From the NCBI RefSeq assembly GCF_902459465.1, contig NC_047076.1:9246146-9310145 (forward strand): DNA of 64,000 bases, written 5' to 3'. The notes below the pieces were generated by a model. It did not search any database. It worked only from the letters and a program-made list of their open reading frames with translations, and was not told where the DNA came from. The position numbers and the translations under genes are program-made. This document shows, one piece after another, positions 25,966-38,702 of the stretch. Source of the stretch: Asterias rubens (lineage: Eukaryota > Echinodermata > Asteroidea > Forcipulatida > Asteriidae). Every line of letters starts with the position of its first letter. The first letter of the stretch is position 1.

Positions 25966-28900
25966 TCATTTGGATGGTTCCGCATGGAGTGGCGTGCATC
26001 GCATGTGGTCATAGTCGGTCCAGAACTGCCAAACGAAATCCTCTCTGGAAAAAAAAGAAATAATTACATGATTAGCATCGTGAGCTTTTGTTGAATGGGT
26101 AAGACTTTGTGGTGGTGAAAGGGAGGTGTCCGAGAGGGGGGTATTTTCCCAAAATGTCACACCGGAATTTTTAAAAAGTTCAAATACCTGATAAAAAGTG
26201 CTTTCTTGCTTTCTCTGTTCCATTTCCCCCCTTTTTGCTTTGCCAGAATTTGGAATTTGCTACCCCCTTGGTCGTAGGCCTTTGTTTTGAAGAACGTATG
26301 AAATATTCTTTGTGCGGCTGAGTTGACAAAGTTCTACGAAGGTTCGATTTTCCCAAAAGATTTTAATTGCTTCAAACAATTTTTTTAAAGTATTTACTCT
26401 AAACTTTCCCAAACTTTCGCCTTTGTGTTTGTGTTGTGTGTGTGCCTACGATAAAACTTACTCTCTACTTTGGTGCGTTCTCCTGCAGACGAGCCCATCT
26501 ACACACGGGCAAATGCTGTCTATTGTATACTCCACTCCTCCCTCCGGAACGTAGCACTTTGCGTTAAGGGGTAATCTTCTCTTGCAAACGGATTCTCCGT
26601 GTTGCTTAGCGCAGCACATGTTATCGCCGCAGTCCTTGTCGTTCTTGCATCGCGCCCCTGTAAGATAAATAGAAGAGTCAAATAAGTTTTTCTTTCTACG
26701 TCATTGAAATACATTTGCATCCGTAGGACTTGAGGAAAACAACGATGCACGACGTAAAAAGAGATATGTTCTTTCTTGGTTGTAATATTGTTGAAGAAAT
26801 TATAAGTAGGTCTTCTCGAGTTGTTGATTTGGTGTTTGAGCGTGGCTCGTAAATACAGCAAATGTCCGTGGCCTTTTTATGGCATCAATGCGTGGCTTAG
26901 CCTATGATTTGTGTTTAACGACATGAAGCATTCGATGTGTAACTTCATTCAAGGCCCGTTTTTTATCAAAGCAGTTAAGCAGGAAACACTGCTGGACAAT
27001 AGACCCTTCCCATGAAATATGTAAATTGCACGTAGCGCGTGCGCACTAACGTTTTGGTTAGCAAAATGAGGGAACGTCGCGCTGTTTTATACACGGCTAA
27101 TTGGTGCGTGACGCAGACGCGATTGCGCGTCTGCTTAGTGCACAACTCTATGGCGTTTGCCAACCAACAGGGTCTGTACGCATGCGTGAATATTATTAGC
27201 ATATTTCATGGGAAGGGTCCATTGGCTTTTACACAGAAAAGAAAAAATGAGGGCACAGCCACAGCAATATCAGCCTCATTAAGGCTGGGGTTTTTTTTGT
27301 GCTAAGAAATACTTTGTTGTGCTTATTATTTATGTGCTTACAGAGTTTATAAATTTGGTCCTGTACTTAAAAAGCATTTAAATTAAATACTTTCACTTAT
27401 AAAAGAGTTAATGGTGCATCAAATAATCATAGATTACACGTTCAGTCAAAATACAAAGTACCCTTAAGTCAGCGAAGTACTGCACTTAATAATAGGGGTT
27501 TACGCTTGTCAGTTACATGCAACTTCGCCCTGAGCACTTCTCTCTAAATCCAACAACTGTCAAAAGGTGAAAAGGAACACCGAGACCGGCCTTCGTAACA
27601 GTAACAAAATAAAACACCAGCAGAAAAAAAACCGTCCCTGACAACTGAAATGAGAAATTGCCGCAAAGCTCCCAAAAGGGAAACCTGAAGTGTATTGTTC
27701 TCGTTCCTGAGCGAGATTGACAAATTGACAACAGGATAAACAGTATGGGATTTTGCTTTCTTTTGTGGGTCGACGAACAATAATGGTTGTGTCAACTGAA
27801 ATCTAGACCAACTAGTTTGTTTTTTTTATCTTTCTTCATACGAGTGTGTGGTTTAGTGTGTGCTTTGCAGAGATATTGTCGTCCGTTTGCTGCGCTTGGG
27901 TAGTCTACGTAACGTACAGCTTCCAATTTGTAAATTTCTGTCATGGTATCATGACATGCCATGTACTCAACAACAAAGCACAAACAAGTTGAACATTGGT
28001 TTACGATATTAATTCCTTAATTGTTTCCGATGCGGTAACTATTATAAACGTACGGTTGTGCTATCGGAAATATTCAGGATTAGTCTAATGGTGAATTGTA
28101 CGTTAGTTTTGATATTATAAAGGGTATAAAAGCCCAGTAAAGTTTGCAAACCTCTCGTGTAATAATAATAAGTAAACTATAAGACCTTAAAATATCTGCG
28201 CACGTTGACAAAAAAATAAGGATGAAGTTACCGAAACCATACAACAACTCGGATTTTGGTTTGTCCCTTGTAAAGAAGCATTACTATTACCAGCCTGCCA
28301 CTCAAACGGGTTGACAGCTCACCCGGGGGACCCCCTACAATGAAAACAGCGGGTAACGATCTCTCGCAACAATAGGGAGTGACAGTCGTGATTGTGTGGG
28401 TTCGAAGGGAAACTCTCCGTGTGTTCTTATTTGCTCGGGTTTTCTCTCTCCCCCAAAATGACATACCAATGCGCTCCCCCTGGGTTTTGGGAATTATTAT
28501 CGTTGCAATGAGTGGACACCGCAACTCAGCTCGTAGGAACTGTCTTTCTGGTGTCAAGTTTTAAAACTAAAAGACCTTGCACCGTTTTTCTAGATAGTTG
28601 GGAAGGGCATTATTGACCAAGCAATAGATGTACAAGTATTGTCAATGCTGTATTCATTTTGTCAGGTTCCCAGTACGCAACAAGGACATTGAATACTGCT
28701 ACTAAAAGGAGGTCAGACTGTTTTATCAATCCAAACTCGGTTTGAATTCGTATCAAGACTTGAGTATACTATGTATGTTTATTTGAAGTCTAAGGGTTAT
28801 CACGACGCAATTTACATGCAACCAGTTCCACACTGCAATCTCAAAGAAGACAAGGCATTTTAAAAGTTCACATATTTGGATCGTATTAAGACCAAAGAGC

Positions 28901-30831
28901 AAGGCCCTTATTCCATGGTAAGACATTATTTAAACAATCTGCCAAAGTGGCCCTGTAGCATGCACTGCAGCTAGTTGTCTCCAAAGTTGCAAAAAGTTGA
29001 CTCATGAGACAAGGCCCTAAAGAAAAGCTTAGCAATTAGAAGAATTTGGCACTAGTGTTGATTGTCTGTCACAGTAATGGGGAACTTTCTCTCACGGGAC
29101 GTTTTCATGTACAGGTGCCACCAGTCTGTTTGTACCCCCCCCCCCCCCCCACACTACGTAGTTCCCAATCAGTCTCAATATTCGCAACAATACCAGATTA
29201 ATGAAACACAATACAGGATCCCACTAATTTAAATGGAAATCCTTCCAATGAATCTTCACAATCCAACACCTCCTTCAATACACGGCAATCAAAAAGGCAT
29301 TGTCGAACGGAACAATAAGGGGAGGGGTTGTTTATAGCAGTTAACAGACCCGTGCACCAAGCACGACTCCCACCTCCTCCTTGTCTCATTCAAGAACCAA
29401 AGGCACGATTATTGGACCTGACAGTTTCCTAGACTTCCAACCCCAATTATTTTCAAGGATGGAGCATAGTTTCTGGAAATCAAGGGGTAACATTAGGTGA
29501 AGTAGATCAAATTAGCCTAATTTAAATTGTGTAATTTTGGAGAGGGTGTCAAAATAGAGCCCACAGGCGAGAGCAAAGTATATTGTTAAACGTATTTACT
29601 CGACGTAAACAAGTTACACTTCAAGTAAACACAACAAATACACAAAGAGTTATGATGTGTTTTGCCCCAGCTGAATCACGATACGACCACCCAGTTGTTA
29701 AATATTCAATTTCGGTGTATTTTCGTGGCATACAACTTTTTGAAACCATTCATTGTGGTTACAGGTTTCTGCTAATGGCAAAACAACTGGTCAATCAATG
29801 TCGATGAGTAATTAATAGCCAATCAAATCGCAGGCTGCGTTTGGTTCATCTTTCACTCCAAACCAAGTGGATTGAAAAGTCGGTCAGTATAGAGGATTAA
29901 AGTAAATGTAATAACTCGAATAACACTGTTGTGATATTTCTTTTATCCTGCCATCAAATTTGTGACACATTTTTGAGCCTTCTGGAATGTACATTTCTGT
30001 CTGTTTTCTGGCTGCATGTGCGAGAACCCTTAATGTTCGGTAAGAATAAAACTCAATGTAATATTATGACCAAAGTTAGGGTGGATACATCGTTGGCAGG
30101 CAGCGGACAATTTTCCAAAATCTTAAGGATTATTTGTTGAAGTATAAGCTCACCTTCCATTCCCAGTTTGAGAACCTTCTGACACGTTCCGAATCGACAC
30201 TCCAGTCCCCGGTCACAGTGACCGTCACGACGGCATGGCTCTAGTTCAAGTTTGTGCTGGACGCAGTTTCCGTAATGATAGTCACAGTACAAACCCCGCC
30301 CGCACGTACGGTCACTCTTGCAAACTTCCAACAACTGTGGGTGTCAGGGAGAAAAAAAAATCATCAGCAAAATTGCACACACAAAAGTAAGATTATGTCT
30401 ACTCTTGCCTGATCAGCTGCAAACAACAACCTAGTTTGAAAAACTTTCTTAAAACCACAACTATTTCGCCTTAAAGACTCCTTTGTTTTGACATGTTTAT
30501 TGTGCGCATAAGTCGTGACCCTAATTTAAAAATTAGCATTTTTTTTGCAAAAAACTGCTAACGGATATCTTATGGGGTGCACATTCTAGAAATATTCAGT
30601 CTTAGAAAAATAAATACTCACTTCATCCTCCGTTGTGGCATTGTCGTCTCTCGTGGCTCTGTTGTAGACGTTTCTCGGGTGGTTGATTCGAGTGTCATCC
30701 TCTATCGAGGCATCGCTGCTTGTTCCACTGTGCCTTCCATACGTCCACGCCAAAAAGTACCCTTCGACGGCTGGTAAAGCGGTTATCACAACCAAGCCGC
30801 AGGCAAACAGGAAGCTCAAAGTGACTGTCAT
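25966..30831 (-). CDS. Dickkopf-family secreted protein (Dkk3-like)
   Basis: Minus-strand exons 30831-30622, 30334-30154, 26657-26462 and 26044-25966 join in frame to 221 aa plus stop. All borders are GT..AG. Residues 1-24 are a signal peptide (MTVTLSFLFACGLVV...VEG). A Ser/Asp/Asn-rich linker with a possible N-glycosylation site follows. The first Cys-rich domain is VCKSDRTCGRGLYCDYHYGNC with LEPCRRDGHCDRGLECRFGTC. The second is a colipase-fold domain, GARCKNDKDCGDNMCCAKQH ... VCKRRLPLNAKC ... CPCVDGLVCR, with a last Cys near the C-terminus. Two Cys domains in this order define Dickkopf proteins, extracellular modulators of Wnt signalling. The spacing is closer to Dkk3 than to Dkk1/2/4. It is shorter than vertebrate Dkk3 because the acidic tail is missing. 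An in-frame ATG also lies at 30840. Draxin or prokineticin relatives share the colipase fold, but the two-domain order favours Dickkopf. Confidence 0.82.
26998..27221. mobile_element. Inverted-repeat MITE in Dickkopf-like intron
   Basis: The ends AGACCCTTCCCATGAAATAT and ATATTTCATGGGAAGGGTCC are inverted over about 20 bp, around an interior rich in GCGC and TGACGC motifs that also folds. It has no ORF. Confidence 0.7.
27222..30153. other. Dickkopf-like intron, no further gene
   Basis: Large intron between the exons at 30154 and 26657. It holds a poly(C) run at about 29137-29150 and scattered short frames without splice-consistent coding character. Confidence 0.5.
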
Positions 30832-31472
30832 GTTGTACAAAATATTATCAGAAGAAGATTATCAGAAAAATTTGGAGTTCAATAAATTTTTCAACTTTGG
30901 TGATTAACTCGAAGAGCAAGTGATGTTGCTAGACTGATGTCCTCCTCACAAGTAATCCAAGGATTGGTATTCCGTCTAGTTTTCACAGTCTTGTCACCTA
31001 GCTCATCAACAAGGGAAAATCTAAATTCCCTGGGCTCTTAATGTTCAAAGCAATTGGTGAAACAAACAAACGGCTGCCTGATTGAATTTAGTTTGACTGG
31101 CGTGCAACGGTGGCCACCAGTCCAGAACAAAAACTCCAGCCAGGCTTTACGTGGATCAGGGGCGAGCTCATGGCTGTCACTCAGCCCGTGCAGAGACGCT
31201 CGTTAAAGGGTATTGTTGACTGAGTAGAATGGGTCGAGGCGGGGTAGTCGGATGAAGAAGCTTTGTGTGGTTTTAGCTCTGTCAGTCCCCCTTCATTCAT
31301 ATTTGTGACAGGTCCACAATAACTCGCGCCAAACACCCGTCAGGGTCTGCAGTCAGGCGAAGCCCCAGTTAATAAAGACTTCTCAACCGATTTAAAGGGG
31401 ATAAGAAGTAGAAATGTAGGCCTTATCATATAAATTAACAACTTTGAATTTGCAGTTTGGTGCAAATATTGT

Positions 31473-31871
31473 TAAGGTAGTGGACACTATTGGTAATTAC
31501 TCGAAATAATTATTGGCATAAAACCTTACTTGGTAACGAGTAATGGGGAGAGGTTGATAGTATAAAATTTGGTGAGAAACGGCTCCCTCTGAAGTGACGT
31601 AGTTTTCAAGAAAGAAGTAATTTTCCACAAATTTGTTTTCGAGACCTCAGATTTATAATTTGAGGCCTCGAAATCAAACATCTTAAGGCACACAACTTCG
31701 TGTGACCATGGTGTGACAAGTTTTTTTCTTTTTCTTTCATTAATACCTCGCAACTTCGACGACCGATTGAGCTCAAATTTTCACAGGTATGTGACTTTAT
31801 GCATAATGTTGAGATACACCAACTGTGAAGACTAGTCTTTGACAATTACCATTAGTGTCCACTGTCTTTAA
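31473..31871. mobile_element. TTAA-MITE family A, copy 4
   Basis: Complete copy (TTAAGGTAGTGGACACTATT ... GTGTCCACTGTCTTTAA) about 640 bases upstream of the Dickkopf-like start codon. Confidence 0.82.
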
Positions 31872-32079
31872 AGGAATCAGTAACGGCTATATGATACCGT
31901 AAATGGAATATTTGTTTCCGATTTCTTTTTTGAGATATACAAGGCAACTTCAATTTCTGTCGCATTTTTATTATTTTGTGAAACATGCATTGCTTACATT
32001 ATTTTATGACAAATGGTAAAAACACTTTAAGCATTACTTTGCTTTCACAGAGATGAGCCCCCCAGTTTGATTTATATAC

Positions 32080-32445
32080 TTAGGCAATAATGTACATTAT
32101 TGATAATTACTCAACATAATTATTAGCATAAAAACTTGCTTGGTTGGTATAACTGGCAATGGAGAGTTGTGAGAAATTGCTCCCTCTAAAGTAATGTAGT
32201 TTATGAGAGGTAAATTCTCACTCAAATATTAAAATATTTCAGACCTGAAGCTTTTTGAAAGCACACATGAAATAATTTGTGCAACAAGTTTTGTTTTTTG
32301 TTTTTTTTTCATTATAATTTTGCAACTTCGATGACCTCCTATTTAGTCAAAATTTTCACAGGTTTGTTATTTTATGCAAATGTTGATAATTATCAAGTGT
32401 GAATACTGGTCTTTGACAATTATTACCAAATGTCCAGGGCTTTAA
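32080..32445. mobile_element. TTAA-MITE family A, copy 5 (old)
   Basis: Diverged copy. It keeps GATAATTACTCAACATAATT, TTATTAGCATAAAAACTTGC and the right end ACCAAATGTCCAGGGCTTTAA. The central hairpin is eroded. Confidence 0.65.
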
Positions 32446-32725
32446 GTAATAACACTCAATGTGTTGACATGTCCAAGCTAACATTAAATACCATCCACCC
32501 GATCATGTGTATTAAATTACGCATTACGTTTACGCCCTGTTGAATTTATTCGGGTTTGATTCACCCTTTTCAGTGTTTTTTCCCTTCTTTCTTTTTGAGG
32601 AAACGCTATATACAAACAGATTATTGACTTACCCTGTTTGTTGAAACCTGTCAGCAGCAATCTTACTTCAAGTCTGACAGAAACTTGTCGTGTTGTCCTT
32701 GATAAGTCTTTTCGAGATTACTTCC

Positions 32726-33099
32726 TTAAAAGGCAATTGACGCTATTGATAACTACTGAAAATAATTGTTCGCATAAAAGCTTGTTTGGTAACGAGCAAT
32801 CATGGAGAGCTGTTGGTAGTATTACACTCCCCTGAAGTAGCGTATAGTCTTAAAGAAAGAGGTAATTTCTCACTTAAATATTAAAATACCTCAGGCCTGA
32901 AGCATGTTTTACGCATCTGAAAGCAAACAAATTATTTTGTGAAACAACGAAGTTTTTTTTCTGTCATCATTCTTTTGCAACTTTTATGATCAATTGAGTG
33001 CAATTGTTCACAGACTTGATATCATTTTATGCATGCATGCATGTTGGGGTACACCAAGTGAAGATACTGGTCTTTGACAATTACCAAAATGTGCCCTGC
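32726..33099. mobile_element. TTAA-MITE family A, copy 6 (old)
   Basis: The left end is TTAAAAGGCAATTGACGCTA. The right end is worn and runs directly into a fragment of the CGATTTCACCAAA family at 33099-33190. Confidence 0.65.
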
Positions 33100-33642
33100 G
33101 TCGATTTCACCAAACTCTTCCTAACTTAGGATTAATCTTAGGACTTTTTAAGACGAGTTAAGTTCCGTTAGGACGCATTGAAGGAGAGGTAGGGGAATAT
33201 AACGTTTGGTAATCACTGATAAAATTAAATTGAAACTTAGGTAAGAAGTACAACAGATTTTGGTATACAGTAAAAGCGTTTTGAGAATCACCTCACTTTT
33301 AATTAATGTGTTTATGGAAAATTATACCTGTACTATTTTATGTTTTATTTTAAATTCCTAATTTCGGCTTGTTTCGTATTAAAGATTGCTTTGTATACTT
33401 GAGCCAACAGTTTATCCTATCTTGTCTGTGTTGAGCAATATATAGCAGTGTGAAACCGCACAATCAGTATAGAAATAACTTTGCACTGTTCAAGTGATTT
33501 AACTGTCCCTCTGGTATGTATGGAGTGGTCATAAGTTCTTCCCAAGTCTTTTCGTCTGCTGTTTGGTACCCAAAGTTGTTCCTTCCCACATGAGTAAGGC
33601 ATGTATTTCGAAGCCAAGACGGTTTGTTCACAGATACTCTTA

Positions 33643-34240
33643 TTAAAGTCACCTGGAAGTGGTATTTTGTCAAAATGAAACTTTTGTCACTAAAATATGT
33701 GTTTTGATGAATGGAATATGAAAAAAACAATTAACTAAGGTTTACAAAAATTAGTTTTCATGTAATTTACAAATTTGAAAATAAGCCCGACCCGAGAGGG
33801 CGCTGTTCGTGACGTCAATCGAGGCGCGATATTTGAAGAGAAAATGCTGCACAGCGCTGAAAAAGACGTCGGACTGGACCACTAGGTTTTTTTTTTTCTT
33901 GTGAGTTTGACCAGCCATGCAGACTGGCTCCATCTTTAGTTGTTTTGCTGCATCCAGTAGCAATACGAATGCAAGCAAACAACTTTTTCGAAGCGTACAA
34001 ACTCAATGACTTGGACTTGCAAGTACTTTGCACGTGTGTTTACTCTGCGCATCATGGCAAAGTCTGCCTCGATTGACGTCACAAAAAGGGTAGGTGGAGT
34101 CAACTCCCCAAACAACTTTAAAACAAATTTAAACATATAAATCGTGACAAACAGTTACTAAAAAAATTGTTTTATTGTTACTTAACATAATTTTTTATAC
34201 TCTTATGTTTGAACAAATAAAAATTCTATGGTGACTTTAA
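33643..34240. mobile_element. TTAA-MITE family C, copy 1
   Basis: The left end is TTAA/AGTCACCTGGAAGTGGT, the right end ATGGTGACT/TTAA. It is about 600 bp and palindromic in its outer parts (GTGACGTCAATCGAGGC / GCCTCGATTGACGTCAC). About 110 bases just left of the element (33536-33645) recur just right of it (34262-34368). Confidence 0.8.
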
Positions 34241-34914
34241 GCTTTCCGTCTTTGAAATGTAAGTCTTTTTGTCTGCTGTTTGGTCCCAAAGTTGTTCCCT
34301 ACCACATGAGTTAGGCCTATGCTTCGAAGCCAAGACGTTTCGTTCACAGATACCCTTATTAAGCTTTCAACTTTGAAATGTAACAAACATGGATCCTTCG
34401 ACATGCTCCTTCTTCTTCTTCTTCCTTTGTAGTGCAGCCTTCATGATTAAAGATAGTTGAATGCACTGTATGACCCACATATTCCCTTTTTTGCATCCCT
34501 GAGGAGACATCTTTTGTTCTTTCCATTGTCCCTGTTCTGTAGATCTTCCCATAGACTTTGTACACAAAATTCCTTGTGGAGCACTCAGGTCTTTAGAATT
34601 TCCCTATGGAGTCCTTTTATTCTCCCTTTTTTGTTTTCTCCTTGGTCTCCACAAGGTAGTGAAAATGAAAGCACCGGGGCGAACCACTTCTCTCCCGTCT
34701 ATTTGCAATAAGTGTACTTGGGTATTTTACGTGCGTTGATTATAGAGTCACAATGGGCCTACCTAACATTGGAAAGATTTCCGTATTATGCTACCACTTT
34801 TTCATTAATTATTACCAAAAGGAATATCTAATTTGACTCAATTTGATATTTATATTTTTATTCAGAATGCATGAAAATATTGTGGCATGATACGGACATT
34901 GTTCATCGCCTTTG
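34241..34914. other. Intergenic
   Basis: It contains the second copy of the 110-bp sequence that also precedes the family C element, and otherwise no recognisable feature. Confidence 0.45.
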
Positions 34915-35022
34915 ATGGAGGTTCAGCTTGACACCGGAAAGAGTGACCGCAGAGCGGGCGCCGAGCTCAGCTGGGCCGGGCAGAATGGCTACGGTGGCCC
35001 GTGGGTTCCCACTGCTCTCGCC
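34915..35022 (+). CDS. Candidate first exon in GC-rich island
   Basis: ATG at 34915 opens a 36-codon frame beginning MEVQLDTGKSDRRAGAELSW and continuing AGQNGYGGPWVPTALAP. It runs into a strong donor (CCCCG/GTAAGC). The roughly 200-base GC-rich patch stands out in AT-rich surroundings. No matching second exon was found before the transposon debris at 35.3 kb, and I do not recognise the protein. It could instead be part of a structured RNA or a repeat. Confidence 0.25.
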
Positions 35023-35279
35023 CCGGTAAGCCCAGCATGATATAGCGCCAAGGCAATCTGGCCCACCCTGCTTATACCACATTGTTGACCATAGTTCCGG
35101 GTAAGTTGTCATTCCAATAAAGACCTAATAATTTAAGATTTAACAGACAAAATGTGGTTTTTAGTTATAATATAATCAGCTGGAATTTAGTAGATTTGTA
35201 TCACACGCATATATAGTATTTGCCTTGTAACCTTACACCATAATGATTGTGTGTAAACGTGTTGAACTGGATAGACTTG

Positions 35280-36540
35280 GAGCCTTTCTACACTGTATTG
35301 TTTTCCAGAGTAGCTTACATTTAAGCCTTGCCAAAATTAGGGTGTGGGGATAGCTCTTTGACCGCGTTGGTCGCGTTTATAGGCTTATGCAACAGTGGTA
35401 CATAGTATGTGCGAATCCAGTGATTAATTGAGGATGAGCCGTTTTACATTGTATTTCTTTCTAGAACGGCTAAAATTTACTGTTCTGAGTAGGCTTGCTT
35501 GCAAGACTTCTTCTAATCATCGGATCAACGGATGCAGGATTATCAAAGCCACATACAGGTACTCAGGTTTTCTCTCTAGCATACCTAGTTCAGCAGTTAA
35601 GGTCAAACTTTCAAACTCGGAGCGAACTAGCGTTATTTGCCAACCATTTTCGGAAGCCCGCCCCCTTGCGTGTTCAAACCGTGTGGCTCAAATGTGGCTC
35701 ACGCTTTTGTCCGCTGGCATCTGTCAGGTCTATGCCAGAGACACGAAACGATGAACTTGTAGCCCTTGAGTAGGGCTCGTCAGCGGTGTACAGTATGTGC
35801 GAACCCTGTAATTTATTGGGAAGATATGACCGTTTTCCATTGTATTTCTTCAAGAAAAGTTAGTGAATGTTACTGAGTGAGGGGGAATTCTTTGTGTCGC
35901 ATAGACTTTTTTTGCCATAGACACGAAAAGCATTAAACTAAAAAGCCCTTGAGTTTTATAATGTATAGTATGTTCAAGTCCAATAATTTTGTGAGGACGA
36001 TATGAGCCTTTTTACATTATATTTCTTTCCGGAACGGCTAGAATTTGTGTAAAAAATATCTTCGTGATGACGATTCTGAGTAGGCTTGCTCGCGTATTTA
36101 TTTTAGCACGAATGACTAGTTGTGGACTTTCGGGACGCTTGGTGGCAGCAGACTTACCAGGTAAAATCCATTGTTCTCGGTAATGCGTGCATGCTCGGAA
36201 CTACGTAACAATGACAATTTACCGGGGAGGTCTGCTGCCACCTAGCGTTCCAAAGTCTCCCATTGTTGCATGGTCCCCATAAGTTGATCATTGGATGCGG
36301 TAATATCTAAGCCATACACAGGTTCTCAGCTTTTCTCTCAAGCACACCCGGTGTGTATGGTCAAACTCATAAACTCGGAGCGAACTTGTATACCAAGCAT
36401 TTGCGGCACCTGGCCCCCCTTGCGTTTCCAATACCTCTGCCAAACTTGTGATCAGTGCTCACTCTGTGTTAGACTGAGCCCCTGTCTTTATCCCTGTCAG
36501 GTCCCTGCCGCTAGATCCAGTGATTCCATTTGATGCAATG
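35280..36540. repeat. Locally multiplied repeat block
   Basis: Two to three diverged tandem copies of a segment carry GTATGTGCGAATCCAGTGAT, TTTTACATTGTATTTCTTTC and CAAACTCGGAGCGAACT (about 35395-35760, 35797-35880, 35965-36090, 36290-36530). A separate inverted-repeat MITE lies at 36124-36262 (ACGCTTGGTGGCAGCAGAC / GTCTGCTGCCACCTAGCGT). Confidence 0.6.
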
Positions 36541-36565
36541 ATAATAAATAACATTCATCATTTTA

Positions 36566-37257
36566 GTCTGGTTCCCTGACAAAAGATTCATTGACGTCTC
36601 TTAGGTCAGGTATCACCCACGGTTAAAAATAGAGCATGACGCAACTTGTCAGGGTCGGGGGTCATCTCAAGGGAAACCATGTCTGCACGTACTACTAGTT
36701 GCTATAACGTAACCCTCCTCCCAAAGGCCGCCAGGCCGAAGGGTTACGAGATTATTTTGATCGTCAATTAATGAAAATCTGGTTCAACACGTATAATTTC
36801 GACAGCTAGTCACCAGATTTTGCCCCATTTTTACCACTTTTAAAAATCATGAAACTTAGTCCTCAATCAATGTTTAATGAACACTCAAGTCAAAATACCT
36901 TTAAAAAAATATTTTTGAAGAAAAAGGACAACAACTTACCAGATCCCGGAGCGATTTCCCAGGTTTATATATTTTGAACTTGTCACATCGCTTTGCAAAC
37001 GCTTTATTTAGGCACAACGCCTGCATTGGCTATAACTGGCATAAAAACTCCTGCATCTACGGCCGACAGGACTGACATTACGAGTCCGTACCGAACATCA
37101 ACGATACTGTCCGAATGTTGACGACAACACGTTCGGAACATTTCGGATAACTTCGAAAGATGAGGAACTCCTCCTTTTTGGTCACTTGATTTTGGGTGAT
37201 ACCGGACCCTAAATTCGACAGAGCCTAGTCGGAGAGTTTTGGGTCTGGGAACCAGAC
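36566..37257. mobile_element. TA-flanked MITE (Tc1/mariner-like)
   Basis: The ends GTCTGGTTCCC and GGGAACCAGAC are perfect inverted repeats, each flanked by TA (36564-36565 and 37258-37259). A TA duplication is the mark of Tc1/mariner insertion. The second inverted block (GTATCACCC / GGGTGATACC) supports the pairing. It has no transposase frame. Confidence 0.65.
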
Positions 37258-37866
37258 TATTATCATTTATGGCAAAACAGTACACTACTGTCAAGTCCGC
37301 AATAAAATTTGACTGCATATGTATGGGTGCGTTCGTTTAGCTTCCCTCGGTCGACCCCGGTGTGGCTGGCGGTTTCAGTCTTCCGCCGTGTTCAGTTTTC
37401 CGGGTGACGTAGTCGGACATATCAGCACGTTGTTCGAACGGTTTTAGCTTTCCGGCGTGTTCAGTTTTCCGGGAGACCTGTCAGATACCGCCGCGAGTAC
37501 CCTGGTGAGTACTGTAGTTCTCTCAGCAGTGACTCCAAATTGTTTATATTACGATTCTTTTCTGTGTAGTCACATAATCTCTTGCCCCATCTTTACATGT
37601 ATTCATGGGTACAACTTTAGGCAGGTCACATTCTGCTTGCATAAAAAACAACTCATACGATCCACGCGTTTGCCGCTAGTTGTACTCGACTCGTGGACGC
37701 CGCCATGACAGCTACCGGAGGGTAACGGATGACTCAATACGGCACTAAAAATGGACTACTTTCGCTTGCTGTGCGCAGGCATCGCATGACGTAATGCTAC
37801 CGTATTTGGTCATTCGGAAAACTGAACACAGCGGAAAATTGAAACCGCCACACCGGTCTGCCCCCG

Positions 37867-38047
37867 GTGCGTTCGAATAGCTTTTACGTCATTCCGGGGG
37901 CTCACCCGCGCACAGTGCCCTGCTTGTGGAGTGGGTCACTATGGGGGCGGGCTGGCCCAGGTGCATGACGTCACTACGAGAGCGGTGAGTGGTCGTTCGA
38001 TTAGCTTTTGTTTTGTGTAGACCCTGGAAAGCTAATCGAGCGTACCC
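37867..38047. mobile_element. MITE with GGTGCGTTCGAATAGCTTT ends
   Basis: The left GGTGCGTTCGAATAGCTTT and right AAAGCTAATCGAGCGTACC are inverted. The interior carries GGCTCACCCG and GTGACGTC-type motifs. A second copy lies at 39123-39336 and a lone end at 37324-37345. Confidence 0.65.
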
Positions 38048-38245
38048 TCTATGTGAAATTAATGAGGTCAAAGGTTAAAACACACGACAGTTTTTGATGC
38101 CGGTCTCTGGCGTTATTCACGAGCCTCGCTCGGGGTGTGATGTCAGATATTCAGGTTACTCCGCTGGCTTCGCGTATGCCACAGACACTAAAACCAATAT
38201 TCAATAAACGTGCAGTCATTGATTGAAAAGGACCAGTGTACGGTA

Positions 38246-38386
38246 TTTTCCCCGAATTTGATTCCGAGACCTCAGAATTAGATTTGAGCTATCGAAATCA
38301 AAAGCACACAACTTCGTGTGACAAGGGTCTTCTTTTATTATTGTCTCGCAACTTCGACGACCAGTTGAACTCAAATTTTACAGGTT
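38246..38386. mobile_element. TTAA-MITE family A fragment
   Basis: Only the central and right part remains (GAGACCTCAGAATTAGATTT ... ACAACTTCGTGTGACAAGGG ... CTCGCAACTTCGACGACC). Both ends are lost. Confidence 0.7.
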
Positions 38387-38596
38387 CTAAAGATACTCCG
38401 ATGAGGTCAGTTCACGTCTGATAGGCCTACGTCTGATAATGGACTGTAGCACAGCAGTATCTGCAGGATAGGTCAGGTCCAGGTCAATGTGTGTTTATTT
38501 CTACACTCAATAGATCTCATGGGCATGACCTTGCAGGGAAACAAGTGTTTACAATTGACTATCTATGCCATAATAAAGCATTACATACAGTAGGCT

Positions 38597-38605
38597 TTTG
38601 CATCA
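38597..38605 (-). promoter_or_regulatory. ATF4/CEBP composite element (CARE)
   Basis: The minus strand reads TGATGCAAA, the ATF4-CEBP response-element core (TGATGNAA). It is about 100 bases upstream of the TATA box of the asparagine synthetase gene. Human ASNS is induced by amino-acid starvation through the related TGATGAAAC. The site is only nine bases, so single-site function is inference. Confidence 0.5.
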
Positions 38606-38702
38606 TATGCGTTTTATGATTATATGTCTGTATCATTATTTAGTAGCAAGCCAAATTGATACCTAGTTTCTTGCATTTGCATACAGTTTGTTATTTTGTT
38701 TC

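Noticed and set aside
37004..37318. 104-residue minus-strand ORF
   Set aside because: Mostly inside the TA-flanked MITE (36566-37257); no recognisable motif.
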